The notes below the pieces were generated by a model, which saw only the letters and a program-made list of their open reading frames with translations, did not search any database and was not told the origin of the DNA. A DNA stretch of 23,453 nt from Myxococcales bacterium UBA1203 (GTDB lineage: Bacteria > Myxococcota > Myxococcia > Myxococcales > UBA5297): NCBI GenBank assembly GCA_002309695.1, contig DBXV01000024.1, positions 156-23,608 on the forward strand, written 5' to 3'. Each line of letters begins with the position of its first letter. Positions within the stretch are counted from its first letter, which is position 1. Below are positions 1-8,340 of this stretch, piece by piece. A program made the translations under genes and the position numbers.

Positions 1-3000
1 GAGTCTGACTTGGAGTCCGTGGCGCTGCCCGATGCGCTGTCGCCCGAGCCCCCGGCGCTGTCCGCGGATGATCTGTTTGGCGCTGGCGTGACGGATTTGT
101 CGGAGGACGATTTTGCGTCAGCCGCGGCGACGCCGCTTCCTGACGCCAAGATGTTCAGCGGCCTGAGCGAGCCTGTGGCTCTGCCCGAGGTGAAGATGGG
201 GAAGGCGTCCGCGCGGGGTGATGCCCTGCCGCTGCCTGACCCGAATGTTCCCGCCAATGCCGGCGGGCGCGTTGCGCTTCCTGACGATTCGCTGCCGCTT
301 CCCTCCGGCGCGGGGACCAGCGCTGTGGCGCTGCCCGATGCTGCTGCGCCGTCCGGTCAGAGCGAGGACGCCGGCGATGATGTGGCCGAGGCTTTTCTGA
401 AATCGCTGGGCGGAATGGTGTCCGAAACCCGCGCGGAGGCAGAGGAGAGCGGCGGTCTCTCGGAGCAATCCGACGCCGGCATCGTGCCGTCACTGGATGA
501 GTTCATGCCGTCCGCGGATGTGCCGCCTGCTGCGGATGCCGCCCAGGACACCCCGTCAGACGCGCCTGCTGCGGCGGATGACCCCTACCAGAGCCTTTTT
601 GCCGAGGCTCAGGCCAACCTGTCCGGTGAATCGGATGGGGAGATTGAGGGGAGTGACGCGGGCCTCGGCATGGCCGGTCTGGACGAGCCTGTTGTTCCCG
701 CATCGGAGCTGGCTGCCGACGGCTCTCTGGACGCAGACGCGGCCGCGCCGTCACTGGATGCGGAAGCTGCCGGGATGGACGCGGCGCCTTTCGACGGCGG
801 TGCGCCCGAATCTTCCGGGGAAGGTGACGGCGATAGCGCCGGTCTGGACATGGCCTCGCTGTTCGGCGCGTCCGATGACGGAAAAGCCAATGCCGCGGGC
901 GGGACTTCTCCCGCTTCTGAGGGCGGCGCAGGCGAAGACGCCAATGACCTGTCCAATCTGCTGACGTTCAACGACGGCGCCGGGGATGCCGGGGCTTCTG
1001 CCGCCTCGTCCAATGAGGATTACGGAACGCTCGACCTGGACCTCGGGAACGCCGGTTCCGGGGATGCTGGGAAGGCTGCGCCTGCGGACGGCGCTCATAC
1101 CGGCAAGGACGGCGTGGAGGTCCTGGACTTCATCGAAGAGGGCGCCAAGGGCGCTGCCGCGGGCAAAATCGTCGGTGACGGCGTCGCCTATCGCATCCGG
1201 CGCGGGAAGGAGAAGGAGCGCGGCCCCTTCGACATGGTGACGGTCATTTACATGATCAGCTCCGGGCAGCTGTTCGGCGACGAGGAGGTCTCTGCCGACG
1301 GCGCGAGCTGGACACCGCTGAACGCCATTCCTGCCTTCGCGGCCGCGATTCAGCAGCTGATGGAGAGCCCGGGCGACGTGAGCTTCGCCGTGGACAACAT
1401 GGGGGCGAAAGCGGTTGCTCCCAAGGATGAGGCGCTGGAGCGCGCAAAGGCCCGCTACGGAGACAGAATTGCCGACATCGCGGTGATTCACACAGAGGAC
1501 CCCAAGAAGAAGTTCCTCCGGCCGCCCGTCATTGCCGCCGGTGCTGCGCTTCTTCTGCTGCTGGGCGGCGGCGCCTCTCTGGGACTGACCTCCTACGGCA
1601 TGTTCGGCATGAACCTGCTCTTCCCCAAGGAGATTCAGTCGGGGTCGCCGGAGTATTCGCAGGTCGTTCAGGCGCGCGAGGCTCTGGCAGAGGGGACCTG
1701 GGATGGTTCGCGGCGCGCTCTGAAAATCGCCGAGAAGCTGGTGAGCAAGGACATGAGCCTGGTGGAGCCGAGGGCGCTCTATGCGCAGGCGGTCTATCGG
1801 CTGAAGCGCATCAATCAGGCGGACACGGCCCAGAAAAATCAGGCGGACCGCTATCTGCGCGACCTCGCCGGGGGCAAGGACCGCTCGCGGCTGGAAAATC
1901 CGGACACGCTCAAGGCGCAGGTGGCGTCCGACCTTCTCCAGAAGAACGCGGCCCACAGGAGTGCTCTCGAAAAGTACGTGCAGAAGACGCCGGCTGACAT
2001 GGACGCCCGGTTCCTTCTGGCCGAACTGCTGGAAGCCGTTGGCGACAAGGCGGGCGCGCGAAGCGCTTTTGAGAAACTTTCCGGAGAGGCGGACGCCAAG
2101 GTGTCGGCGCGTGCCTTTGATGAGATGGCGCGCATGGCGCTGGCCGAGGAGTTCCCCGAGGCGGAATGGCGTGAAGTGACGGCTGTGGAGCCCATCGAGG
2201 AAAGCGCGGCCGAGGGCGCATCGGACAAGACCGCCAAGGCGGACGGTGCGAAGCGCATCAAAGTCAGTCCGGCGGTGTTCAATGCGCTGGAGCTTCTGGA
2301 CAAGGCGATTGCCGCTGACCCGGAGCACGTGGAGTCCATTCTGAACAAGGCGGGCCTGCTCACAGAGCGGCTGCTGGACCGGCCCAAAGCGCTGGAAACG
2401 CTGGCGCTGCTGGATGGCGAGGAGAAGCGGGATCTGCTCTGCCGTCCGGACCGGGCGCAGGCGGACTATCTCAGGGCGCTTAATCTGGCGGCGCTTCGCC
2501 GTTACGACGAGGCTTTCGCCGCCTTTGACAAGGCCATGGAGCAGGCGCCGGAGCGGGCGGAAATCCCCGCGTTCTATGGGCGCATCAAGCTGAACCAGGG
2601 CGACTACGAGAAGGCCGCGAAGCTGCTGGAGCAGGCCACGGGCGCGGCGCCGGAAAACATTGAGTACATGGACGGCTACATTCGGGCGCTCATCGCGCTG
2701 GAGAAGTTCCATCCCGCGCAGTCTCTGGCGGCGAAGGCGCTGGAAGAGCGGCCGGATGACTCGCACCTGGCATTCCTCAAGGGACTGATTCTGGACGCCA
2801 TGGGCGAGAGCGAGACCGACGCCGTGGCCAACTTCAAGAAGGCCTGGGACGATGAGAAGGTCGGCTGGGAGGCCGCGCTCCATCTGGGCAACATCTTTTT
2901 GCGTCAGAAAAAGCTGGATGAGGCCAAGGCCGCTTTTGAGAAGTCTCTGGCCGCGGGCGGCGAGCGCTCTCAGCCGCACGTGGGTCTGGGCCGCTACTAT

Positions 3001-4044
3001 CTGGGGACGGACAAGGCGAAGGAGGCGCTGGATGCATTCGACACCGCCATTCGTCTCGACGGTGAGAACGCTTCGGCACACTTCGGCCGGGCGGAAGCGC
3101 TGTTCGCGCTGGGGCGCCTGAAAGATGCGGAGGCTGCGTTCGAGCGGGCGGCGGCCATCAACGACAAACTGCCCCGTCTGATGGCCCGCTACGGCGAGCT
3201 TCTGTGGCGTCTGGAAAAGCGCGAGGAGGCCGTGGAGGCTTTTGGCAAGGCCAAGGCGCTGGACTACCGCGATTTCCAGTCCGTCTGGCGGAAGGGCGCC
3301 GTGGAGTTTGAGATTGGGAAGAACTACGCCGCCGCTCTCGAAGATTTGTCCGCGGCGCTGGCCTCGTCCCCCGGACTGACCGAGGCGCTCTACTACAAGG
3401 CGCGCGTTCACTTTGAGCGCAAGGAGACGACGCTGGCGCTGCAGGCCATCAAGGGAGCGCTGGAGCGCGATCAGGACAGCGCTCTGTTCCACTTCTGGGC
3501 CGGCAACATTTACGAGCAGGGCCAGAAGTATATGGAGGCCATCAACGAGTGGATGAAGACCATCCGGCTCGACTCCAAACACGCGGACGCGATGCAGAAG
3601 CTGGCAGGCGTCTTCCGGGATCAGGGTAATTTCGCGAACGCGGCGACCTACTACGCCAAGACGCTGGAGGCGGCGCCCGACCGGAAGATGCTCAATTACG
3701 AAATCGCCGAGTGCATGTTCTCCATGAACAACTACAACGGCGCCATTGAGAAGTACCTGGAGGTCATCAAGGCGTTCCCCGATCACAAGATGGCCCATTT
3801 CAGAATTGGACGCGCGTACAACGAGCTCCGCAAGCTGGATCAGGCCGTCACCTGGTACGAGAAGACGCTGGCGCTCGATGAGAACTTTGCCGAGGCATGG
3901 ATGTATCTGGGCTACGCCAACAAGGAGAAGTTTAAATACCAGAAGGCAATTCAGGCATTTGAGCACTATCTGAAGACAGCGACGAACAAGCGGGACATCG
4001 AGATGGTCAAGACGGAGATTTTCGACCTGAAATCATTGCAGTGA
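1..4044 (+). CDS. Large TPR-repeat protein with acidic LPD-rich N-terminus, GYF-like domain and one TM helix (5' partial)
   Basis: The frame is open from the first base to the TGA at 4042-4044, so the true start probably lies upstream; the TTG at 10 is only the first possible start codon inside the window. Four parts follow in order. First is about 390 residues of Ala/Asp/Glu/Gly/Ser-rich sequence with recurring LPD or LPE motifs in its first 110 residues. Next, about nt 1186-1345 has a GYF_2-like pattern (YRIRRG...RGPFDM...W.PLNAIPAF). A hydrophobic segment at about nt 1525-1610 (AAGAALLLLLGGGASLGL) looks like a single membrane helix. The remaining roughly 800 residues are tandem TPR helices with repeated A..Y..AI..Y and DEN.A.A-type motifs. 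The family role is protein-protein scaffolding. By inference the acidic N-terminus is cytoplasmic and the TPR array extracytoplasmic. The partner is unknown. Confidence 0.9.
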   Translation, partial: ESDLESVALPDALSPEPPALSADDLFGAGVTDLSEDDFASAAATPLPDAKMFSGLSEPVALPEVKMGKASARGDALPLPDPNVPANAGGRVALPDDSLPLPSGAGTSAVALPDAAAPSGQSEDAGDDVAEAFLKSLGGMVSETRAEAEESGGLSEQSDAGIVPSLDEFMPSADVPPAADAAQDTPSDAPAAADDPYQSLFAEAQANLSGESDGEIEGSDAGLGMAGLDEPVVPASELAADGSLDADAAAPSLDAEAAGMDAAPFDGGAPESSGEGDGDSAGLDMASLFGASDDGKANAAGGTSPASEGGAGEDANDLSNLLTFNDGAGDAGASAASSNEDYGTLDLDLGNAGSGDAGKAAPADGAHTGKDGVEVLDFIEEGAKGAAAGKIVGDGVAYRIRRGKEKERGPFDMVTVIYMISSGQLFGDEEVSADGASWTPLNAIPAFAAAIQQLMESPGDVSFAVDNMGAKAVAPKDEALERAKARYGDRIADIAVIHTEDPKKKFLRPPVIAAGAALLLLLGGGASLGLTSYGMFGMNLLFPKEIQSGSPEYSQVVQAREALAEGTWDGSRRALKIAEKLVSKDMSLVEPRALYAQAVYRLKRINQADTAQKNQADRYLRDLAGGKDRSRLENPDTLKAQVASDLLQKNAAHRSALEKYVQKTPADMDARFLLAELLEAVGDKAGARSAFEKLSGEADAKVSARAFDEMARMALAEEFPEAEWREVTAVEPIEESAAEGASDKTAKADGAKRIKVSPAVFNALELLDKAIAADPEHVESILNKAGLLTERLLDRPKALETLALLDGEEKRDLLCRPDRAQADYLRALNLAALRRYDEAFAAFDKAMEQAPERAEIPAFYGRIKLNQGDYEKAAKLLEQATGAAPENIEYMDGYIRALIALEKFHPAQSLAAKALEERPDDSHLAFLKGLILDAMGESETDAVANFKKAWDDEKVGWEAALHLGNIFLRQKKLDEAKAAFEKSLAAGGERSQPHVGLGRYYLGTDKAKEALDAFDTAIRLDGENASAHFGRAEALFALGRLKDAEAAFERAAAINDKLPRLMARYGELLWRLEKREEAVEAFGKAKALDYRDFQSVWRKGAVEFEIGKNYAAALEDLSAALASSPGLTEALYYKARVHFERKETTLALQAIKGALERDQDSALFHFWAGNIYEQGQKYMEAINEWMKTIRLDSKHADAMQKLAGVFRDQGNFANAATYYAKTLEAAPDRKMLNYEIAECMFSMNNYNGAIEKYLEVIKAFPDHKMAHFRIGRAYNELRKLDQAVTWYEKTLALDENFAEAWMYLGYANKEKFKYQKAIQAFEHYLKTATNKRDIEMVKTEIFDLKSLQ

Positions 4045-4078
4045 GCGCAGGGCTCCGACCCGGCCATTCAGATTCAAT

Positions 4079-4121
4079 AAAAACGCCCTCCTCCAAATAT
4101 ATGGGAAGAGGGCGTTTTTTT
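4079..4121. terminator. Bidirectional intrinsic terminator between convergent genes
   Basis: A 12-bp perfect stem pairs 4079-4090 (AAAAACGCCCTC) with 4108-4119 (GAGGGCGTTTTT). A mismatch and three more pairs (4092-4094 with 4104-4106) extend it inward. T-runs follow the stem on both strands. It sits between the TPR gene stop (4044) and the stop of the oppositely oriented lipoprotein gene (4153), so it can serve both. Confidence 0.9.
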
Positions 4122-4152
4122 ATTTGTGTCGAATTATCTTTCTAAAGTTCCC

Positions 4153-5346
4153 TCAATTATCCTTCACGCACCTGAACCCATTAAAAGGACGAAAGCCCGT
4201 CATGAAATGAGTACCACCCCCTGGATCAGCATTGTTGGTCACCTCTATATGTTCTGCATCAGCCGTAAAAGCGCCGCCTTTGCCGAATGGCGCGGTATAA
4301 TCCATTCCCAGAAATACGACGCCTGTCCATTCCCAGACATTTCCGCTCATGTCCACCAATCCCAATGGGCTGTCCCCGGCGGGCGAATAGGTGCCGACGG
4401 GTGAGGTGCCGACCTCGGTTGAGCTTTCATTTTTGCCGTCGCAATACGGATAATCGGTGTCACGCCAATTAACGTAATAATTTGCCGTCTTGCAGTGGAC
4501 AGGCGCTGAATTGCCCCAGGGATATTTTGTCTGCAATGCTTTGGTGCCGTTGTGCGTGGCCGCATATTCCCATTCTTCTTCCGTCGGCAGCCGCCCGCCG
4601 GCCCAGGTGCAATACTGCAGCGCGCCATACCAATTGACGCAGTTCATCGGATGATTCTTCCAGTTATCTCCCCGATTATAATTGCAGTATTCATCATCAT
4701 CGATGGCGCCACTATTATAGCTCGTGAAAGTTCCGTTGCAGGCTCCCGCCTTCACACATTTCTCAAACTGCGCCACGGTCACTTCCGTCTTGCCCATCTG
4801 AAAGGCCTCGATGGGAATCGTGCTGCCGGAGACAAAGAGGTAAGTACTATGTTTCAATTTGAGGGAACCCGCAGGAATGGAAACCCAGGTAATCCCTGAA
4901 TCGACATTCGTATTAGTGTTATTGTTGGTGTTATTATTTTGATTATTGTTGTTATTGCTGCTGTTATTGTTATTGTTGTTGTTCGTGTTATTATTTGTCG
5001 AATTGGTGGGAACGCAGGACAAAACGCCGTCATTCGTCCGGGAGCAGGTCGTCCCCTCGTCACAGTGCGCGACGCTCCAGCTGCCATTCTGGCAGATATA
5101 GCCATTGACGCCGTCCGGACTGCAAAACTGGTCGGCCTGGGTGCAGTTGGAAGGAAGAATGAGGCCGCCCTCGTCATCGGGCCCGTCATTTTCACTGCCG
5201 CCGCAGGCAATGCCCGAAACCGACAATGCAAATGCTGAAATAAAAATAGAAATTGGTTTGAAGAATTTAGATGAAGTCTGATGACCGACAGAAGAGCTGC
5301 CTATTCCCCCTCCGCACACATCTTCTGCACTTTTCTTTGTTTTCAT
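4153..5346 (-). CDS. Secreted lipoprotein with Cys-rich module, Asn-rich linker and FGE-sulfatase (SUMF1)-like domain
   Basis: I chose the ATG at 5346 (397 aa) because AGGAG lies 8 nt upstream; the frame is open further upstream but that extension has no signal-like character. Residues 27-47 form a hydrophobic signal segment ending in GIAC48, a loose lipobox, followed by GGSEND. Residues 68-111 hold six Cys (68, 75, 85, 95, 101, 111), a probable three-disulfide module. Residues 115-147 are almost all Asn/Thr/Ser, a flexible linker. Residues 153-394 match the FGE-sulfatase fold: GKTEVTVAQFEKC, RLPTEEEWEYAA (252-263), DMSGNVWEW (332-340) and GFRCV (390-394). The paired catalytic Cys of true formylglycine-generating enzymes, expected between GNVWEW and the C-terminal FR motif, are absent, so conversion of sulfatase Cys is unlikely. 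A binding or other non-FGE role is inferred. The gene is visibly more AT-rich than its neighbours. Confidence 0.85.
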   Translation of the reverse strand: MKTKKSAEDVCGGGIGSSSVGHQTSSKFFKPISIFISAFALSVSGIACGGSENDGPDDEGGLILPSNCTQADQFCSPDGVNGYICQNGSWSVAHCDEGTTCSRTNDGVLSCVPTNSTNNNTNNNNNNNSSNNNNNQNNNTNNNTNTNVDSGITWVSIPAGSLKLKHSTYLFVSGSTIPIEAFQMGKTEVTVAQFEKCVKAGACNGTFTSYNSGAIDDDEYCNYNRGDNWKNHPMNCVNWYGALQYCTWAGGRLPTEEEWEYAATHNGTKALQTKYPWGNSAPVHCKTANYYVNWRDTDYPYCDGKNESSTEVGTSPVGTYSPAGDSPLGLVDMSGNVWEWTGVVFLGMDYTAPFGKGGAFTADAEHIEVTNNADPGGGTHFMTGFRPFNGFRCVKDN

Positions 5347-5403
5347 TGCTTTTGCTCCTGTGGAAAACAGCCGCACGGCCCGGCCGGGTGAAAAAACGGC
5401 GGC

Positions 5404-5432
5404 GTTTAGGGAAGGGAAAAATGTAGTGTCAA
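5404..5432 (-). promoter_or_regulatory. Possible sigma-70-like promoter for the FGE-like lipoprotein gene
   Basis: On the minus strand a perfect TTGACA (-35) occupies 5427-5432. A weak -10 candidate, CTAAAC, lies at 5404-5409 after a 17-nt spacer. The start codon is about 55 nt downstream. The -10 match is poor, so this is tentative. The rest of 5347-5568, between this gene and mutS, shows no ORF I would defend and no clear mutS terminator. Confidence 0.3.
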
Positions 5433-5568
5433 TGGAGAAAAAAGGGGGAGCTCTGTCAGCGCCGAATGAGCCGGAGGGTAATCGGGTGGGACTGAATATC
5501 TCTATGTCAGGGATGCAGGGATAAATGAAGGCCATTGCCGCCGGTCAGCGGCTTCATGGTCCCTTCAC

Positions 5569-8340
5569 TCACTGACCCTGGGTCACCAGTTTTTTCAGCC
5601 CCGCGAGCACATTCAGCGCTTCCAGCGGCGTGGTGCGGTCCGGGTCCAGCGCACGCAGCGCGTCCAGGGCCTTGCGCTCTCCGGGAGGCATAGGCGGCGG
5701 CGCCTCGATCGCGGCCGGTTTGGTGAACAGGCTGAGCTGAGCGGCGGCGCCCTTGAGTTTTTTGGGGCGCATCAGCGCGGGCCTGCCCGATTCATCCAGC
5801 TCCTGCCGTTCGAGATTCCCCAGAATTTCCCGCGCGCGGGAGATGACCTCGGGCGGCAGACCGGCCAGACGGGCGACCTCGATGCCGTAGCTGCGCGACG
5901 CGCTTCCGGGAATGAGCCTGCGCAGAAAGACGACGCGCTCCCCCAGCTCGCGGACGGCGATGGAGGCGTTGCGGACCCTGGGGCACTCGCGGGCGATGTC
6001 CGTCAGCTCGTGGTAGTGCGTGGCGAACAGCGTTCTGGCACCAATTTTCTGGTGAATCGTCTCCGCCACAGCCCAGGCGATGGACAGGCCGTCATAGGTG
6101 GAAGTCCCGCGGCCGATTTCATCCAGCAGAATCAGCGAGCGCCGGGTGGCGTTGTGCAGGATGGCGGCCGTCTCAATCATCTCGACCATGAAGGTGGACT
6201 GACCGCGGGCGATGTTGTCCGCCGCGCCGACGCGGGTGAACAGGCGGTCCACCAGCCCGATGCGGGCACTCGACGCGGGAACGAACGAGCCCATCTGCGC
6301 CATCAGAACGATGAGTGCCGTCTGCCGCATCACCGTGCTCTTGCCCGCCATGTTGGGTCCGGTGATGACCACGATCTGTGCGTCGCCGCAGTCGAGCTTC
6401 ACGTCGTTGGGGACAAAGGCCTCACCGTCGAGAAGCCGCTCAATGACCGGGTGCCGGCCCTCGCGGATGTCGATGACCTCGCCGTCGTCAATCTGGGGTC
6501 GGACGTAGCCGTAGGAAGAGGCGATGCGGGCCAGCGACTGAATGACATCGGTGCGCGCCACGGCACGGGCGGCGGTTTTCAGCGGCACCGCGGAGGCGGC
6601 GACTTTTTGCCGGAGCTCCTCAAACAGCTTGGCCTCAAGAGCGATGCGCTGCTCCTCGGCGGTCAGGACCTGGTCCTCGTATTCCTTGAGCTCCGGCGTG
6701 ATGAAGCGCTCGCCGCCCACCATCGTCTGCTTGCGGATGTAGTTGGCCGGGACCTTGGTCAGATTCGCCTTGGTGACCTCGATGTAATAGCCGAACACCC
6801 GGTTGTAGCGGACCTTGAGGGAGGGAATGCCCGTCCGCTCGCGCTCGGTCTTTTCGAGGCGCAGCAGGAAGTCCTTGCCGCTCGTGGACATGGCGACCAG
6901 CTTGTCCAGCCGCTCGCTGTAGCCCTCGCGGATAATGCCGCCTTCCTTGATGGTGGCGGGGGGCTCCTGAACGACGGCTCTGTCGAGGAGCGCGGCCAGC
7001 TCTTCCAGCCCGCCCATCGACGCGGAGAGCTCCTTCAGAAGAGCGCTTTCAGCTCCGGCCATGAGGGCCTGAATGTCGGGAAGCGCGAGGAGCGAATCGG
7101 CCAGCGCCCGCAGCTCCCTCGCCGTCCCCTGACCGAGGGAAAGTTTGGCAACGAGGCGCTCCAGATCGCTGATGCGGTGCAGCCCGTCGCAGATCTGCCC
7201 CCGCAGAATGCTGCGTTCAAACAGCTCCTCCACTGAGTCCAGACGGCGATTGATGGCCTCGGTGTCCAGCAGAGGCTGATCCAGCCAGCGGGCCAGCTCC
7301 CTCGAACCCATGGACGTGGCGCATTTGTCGAGAAGCCCCAGCAGCGAACCCTTGCGCCGGTTGTCGCGAAGCGTCCGGAAGACCTCCAGATTGGTGCGCG
7401 TCGATTCGTCCATCATCATCACGCCCGTGGTTTCCAGGCGCGACAGGCGGTCCACGTGCTCCGCCTCGGAATGCTGCGTGTCCCTGAGATAGGCCAGCGC
7501 GGCACCCGCGGCACCGACAGCTAGCGGCAGGGAAGCGACGCCAAATCCATCCAGCGTCCGCGTGCCGAAGTGGCGCGTCAGCAGCGTGCGCGCGGTTTCC
7601 GTATCGAAGGACCGGTCCTCGACAGTGCTGACGACGAGCGCGGGCAGGCCCTTCACGAGGTCCGCCGCGCGCGCGGAAGCCTTCTGACTCTCGGGAATCA
7701 CCAGCTCGCGGGCGCCGCTGCGAATCAGCTGGGCTTTCAGCTCGCCGTCCGTGCGGACCTCTGTCGCCGAAAAATCGCCGGTGGCCGCGTCGATGAGCGC
7801 GATGCCGCCGCCGCTTTCCGCGTCGAGAACGACAGCGCACAGAAAGTTGTTGGCGCGGGTGTCGAGAATCTCGTCGTCAATCACCATGCCGGGCGTGACC
7901 ACCCGGGTCACTTCGCGCCGCGCGATGCCTTTGTCCGAGAGCTCAATCTGGTCGCAGAGCGTGACCTTGTGGCCTGCCTCCACCAGCCGCGCCACGTAGG
8001 AATTGACCGCGTGGAAGGGGACGCCGCACATGGGAATGGGCGCCTTGCTGTCGCCAATTCCGCGGGATCCTCGCGAGGTCAGCGTGATTTGCAGAATCCC
8101 GGCGGCGGTGACGGCGTCCTCGAAGAACATCTCGAAGAAGTCCCCCAGCCGAAACATCAGGATGGCGTCGGGATGCTCTGCCTTCACCAGCTGATACTGG
8201 CGCATCATCGGCGTCAGCGTTTCGGGGGGAACGCTGAGGATGGAACAGGCGCTTTCATCGGAGGCATTGGCCATCCTGTCCGCGTTCGGTTTGTTCGTCT
8301 CCGCTGTGAGCTGTGACGCGCCAAAATCCGGACCGCTCAA
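5569..8340 (-). CDS. mutS: DNA mismatch repair protein MutS
   Basis: MutS recognises mismatches and small loops in DNA and, with ATP, recruits MutL. The protein is 923 aa, somewhat longer than the E. coli protein (853), because of an N-terminal extension of about 40 residues. The mismatch-reading motif GDFFEMF is at 66-72 (F68 and E70 in the conserved Phe-x-Glu positions). Walker A GPNMAGKST is at 661-669, Walker B LLDEIGRGTSTYDG has D740 and E741, and ATHYHEL follows at about 774. The TTG start at 8340 overlaps the stop of the upstream Mrr-like gene (TTGA). It is supported by AGGTGA six bases upstream, which suggests translational coupling. The ATG at 8274 is an alternative start with a poorly placed ribosome site. 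All five MutS domains appear intact, with no frameshift. Confidence 0.97.
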   Translation of the reverse strand: MSGPDFGASQLTAETNKPNADRMANASDESACSILSVPPETLTPMMRQYQLVKAEHPDAILMFRLGDFFEMFFEDAVTAAGILQITLTSRGSRGIGDSKAPIPMCGVPFHAVNSYVARLVEAGHKVTLCDQIELSDKGIARREVTRVVTPGMVIDDEILDTRANNFLCAVVLDAESGGGIALIDAATGDFSATEVRTDGELKAQLIRSGARELVIPESQKASARAADLVKGLPALVVSTVEDRSFDTETARTLLTRHFGTRTLDGFGVASLPLAVGAAGAALAYLRDTQHSEAEHVDRLSRLETTGVMMMDESTRTNLEVFRTLRDNRRKGSLLGLLDKCATSMGSRELARWLDQPLLDTEAINRRLDSVEELFERSILRGQICDGLHRISDLERLVAKLSLGQGTARELRALADSLLALPDIQALMAGAESALLKELSASMGGLEELAALLDRAVVQEPPATIKEGGIIREGYSERLDKLVAMSTSGKDFLLRLEKTERERTGIPSLKVRYNRVFGYYIEVTKANLTKVPANYIRKQTMVGGERFITPELKEYEDQVLTAEEQRIALEAKLFEELRQKVAASAVPLKTAARAVARTDVIQSLARIASSYGYVRPQIDDGEVIDIREGRHPVIERLLDGEAFVPNDVKLDCGDAQIVVITGPNMAGKSTVMRQTALIVLMAQMGSFVPASSARIGLVDRLFTRVGAADNIARGQSTFMVEMIETAAILHNATRRSLILLDEIGRGTSTYDGLSIAWAVAETIHQKIGARTLFATHYHELTDIARECPRVRNASIAVRELGERVVFLRRLIPGSASRSYGIEVARLAGLPPEVISRAREILGNLERQELDESGRPALMRPKKLKGAAAQLSLFTKPAAIEAPPPMPPGERKALDALRALDPDRTTPLEALNVLAGLKKLVTQGQ

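Noticed and set aside
751..3966. A 1071-codon open frame on the minus strand opposite the TPR gene
   Set aside because: High GC with strong third-position bias in the plus-strand gene removes stops from this antisense frame. The product has no recognisable domains, while the plus-strand frame encodes clear TPRs.
4905..5005. AT-rich run of ATT/GTT-type triplets (plus strand), considered as a tandem repeat or CRISPR-like element
   Set aside because: It is the coding sequence of the Asn-rich linker in the lipoprotein; there are no spacers or regular repeat units.
5347..5535. N-terminal extension of the lipoprotein to an ATG at 5535
   Set aside because: It would place 63 unconserved residues before the signal peptide, and the internal ATG at 5346 has a clear AGGAG site.
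6010..7236. 408-codon plus-strand frame opposite mutS
   Set aside because: It is antisense to well-conserved MutS motifs and its translation shows no domain or ribosome site. It is a codon-bias shadow.
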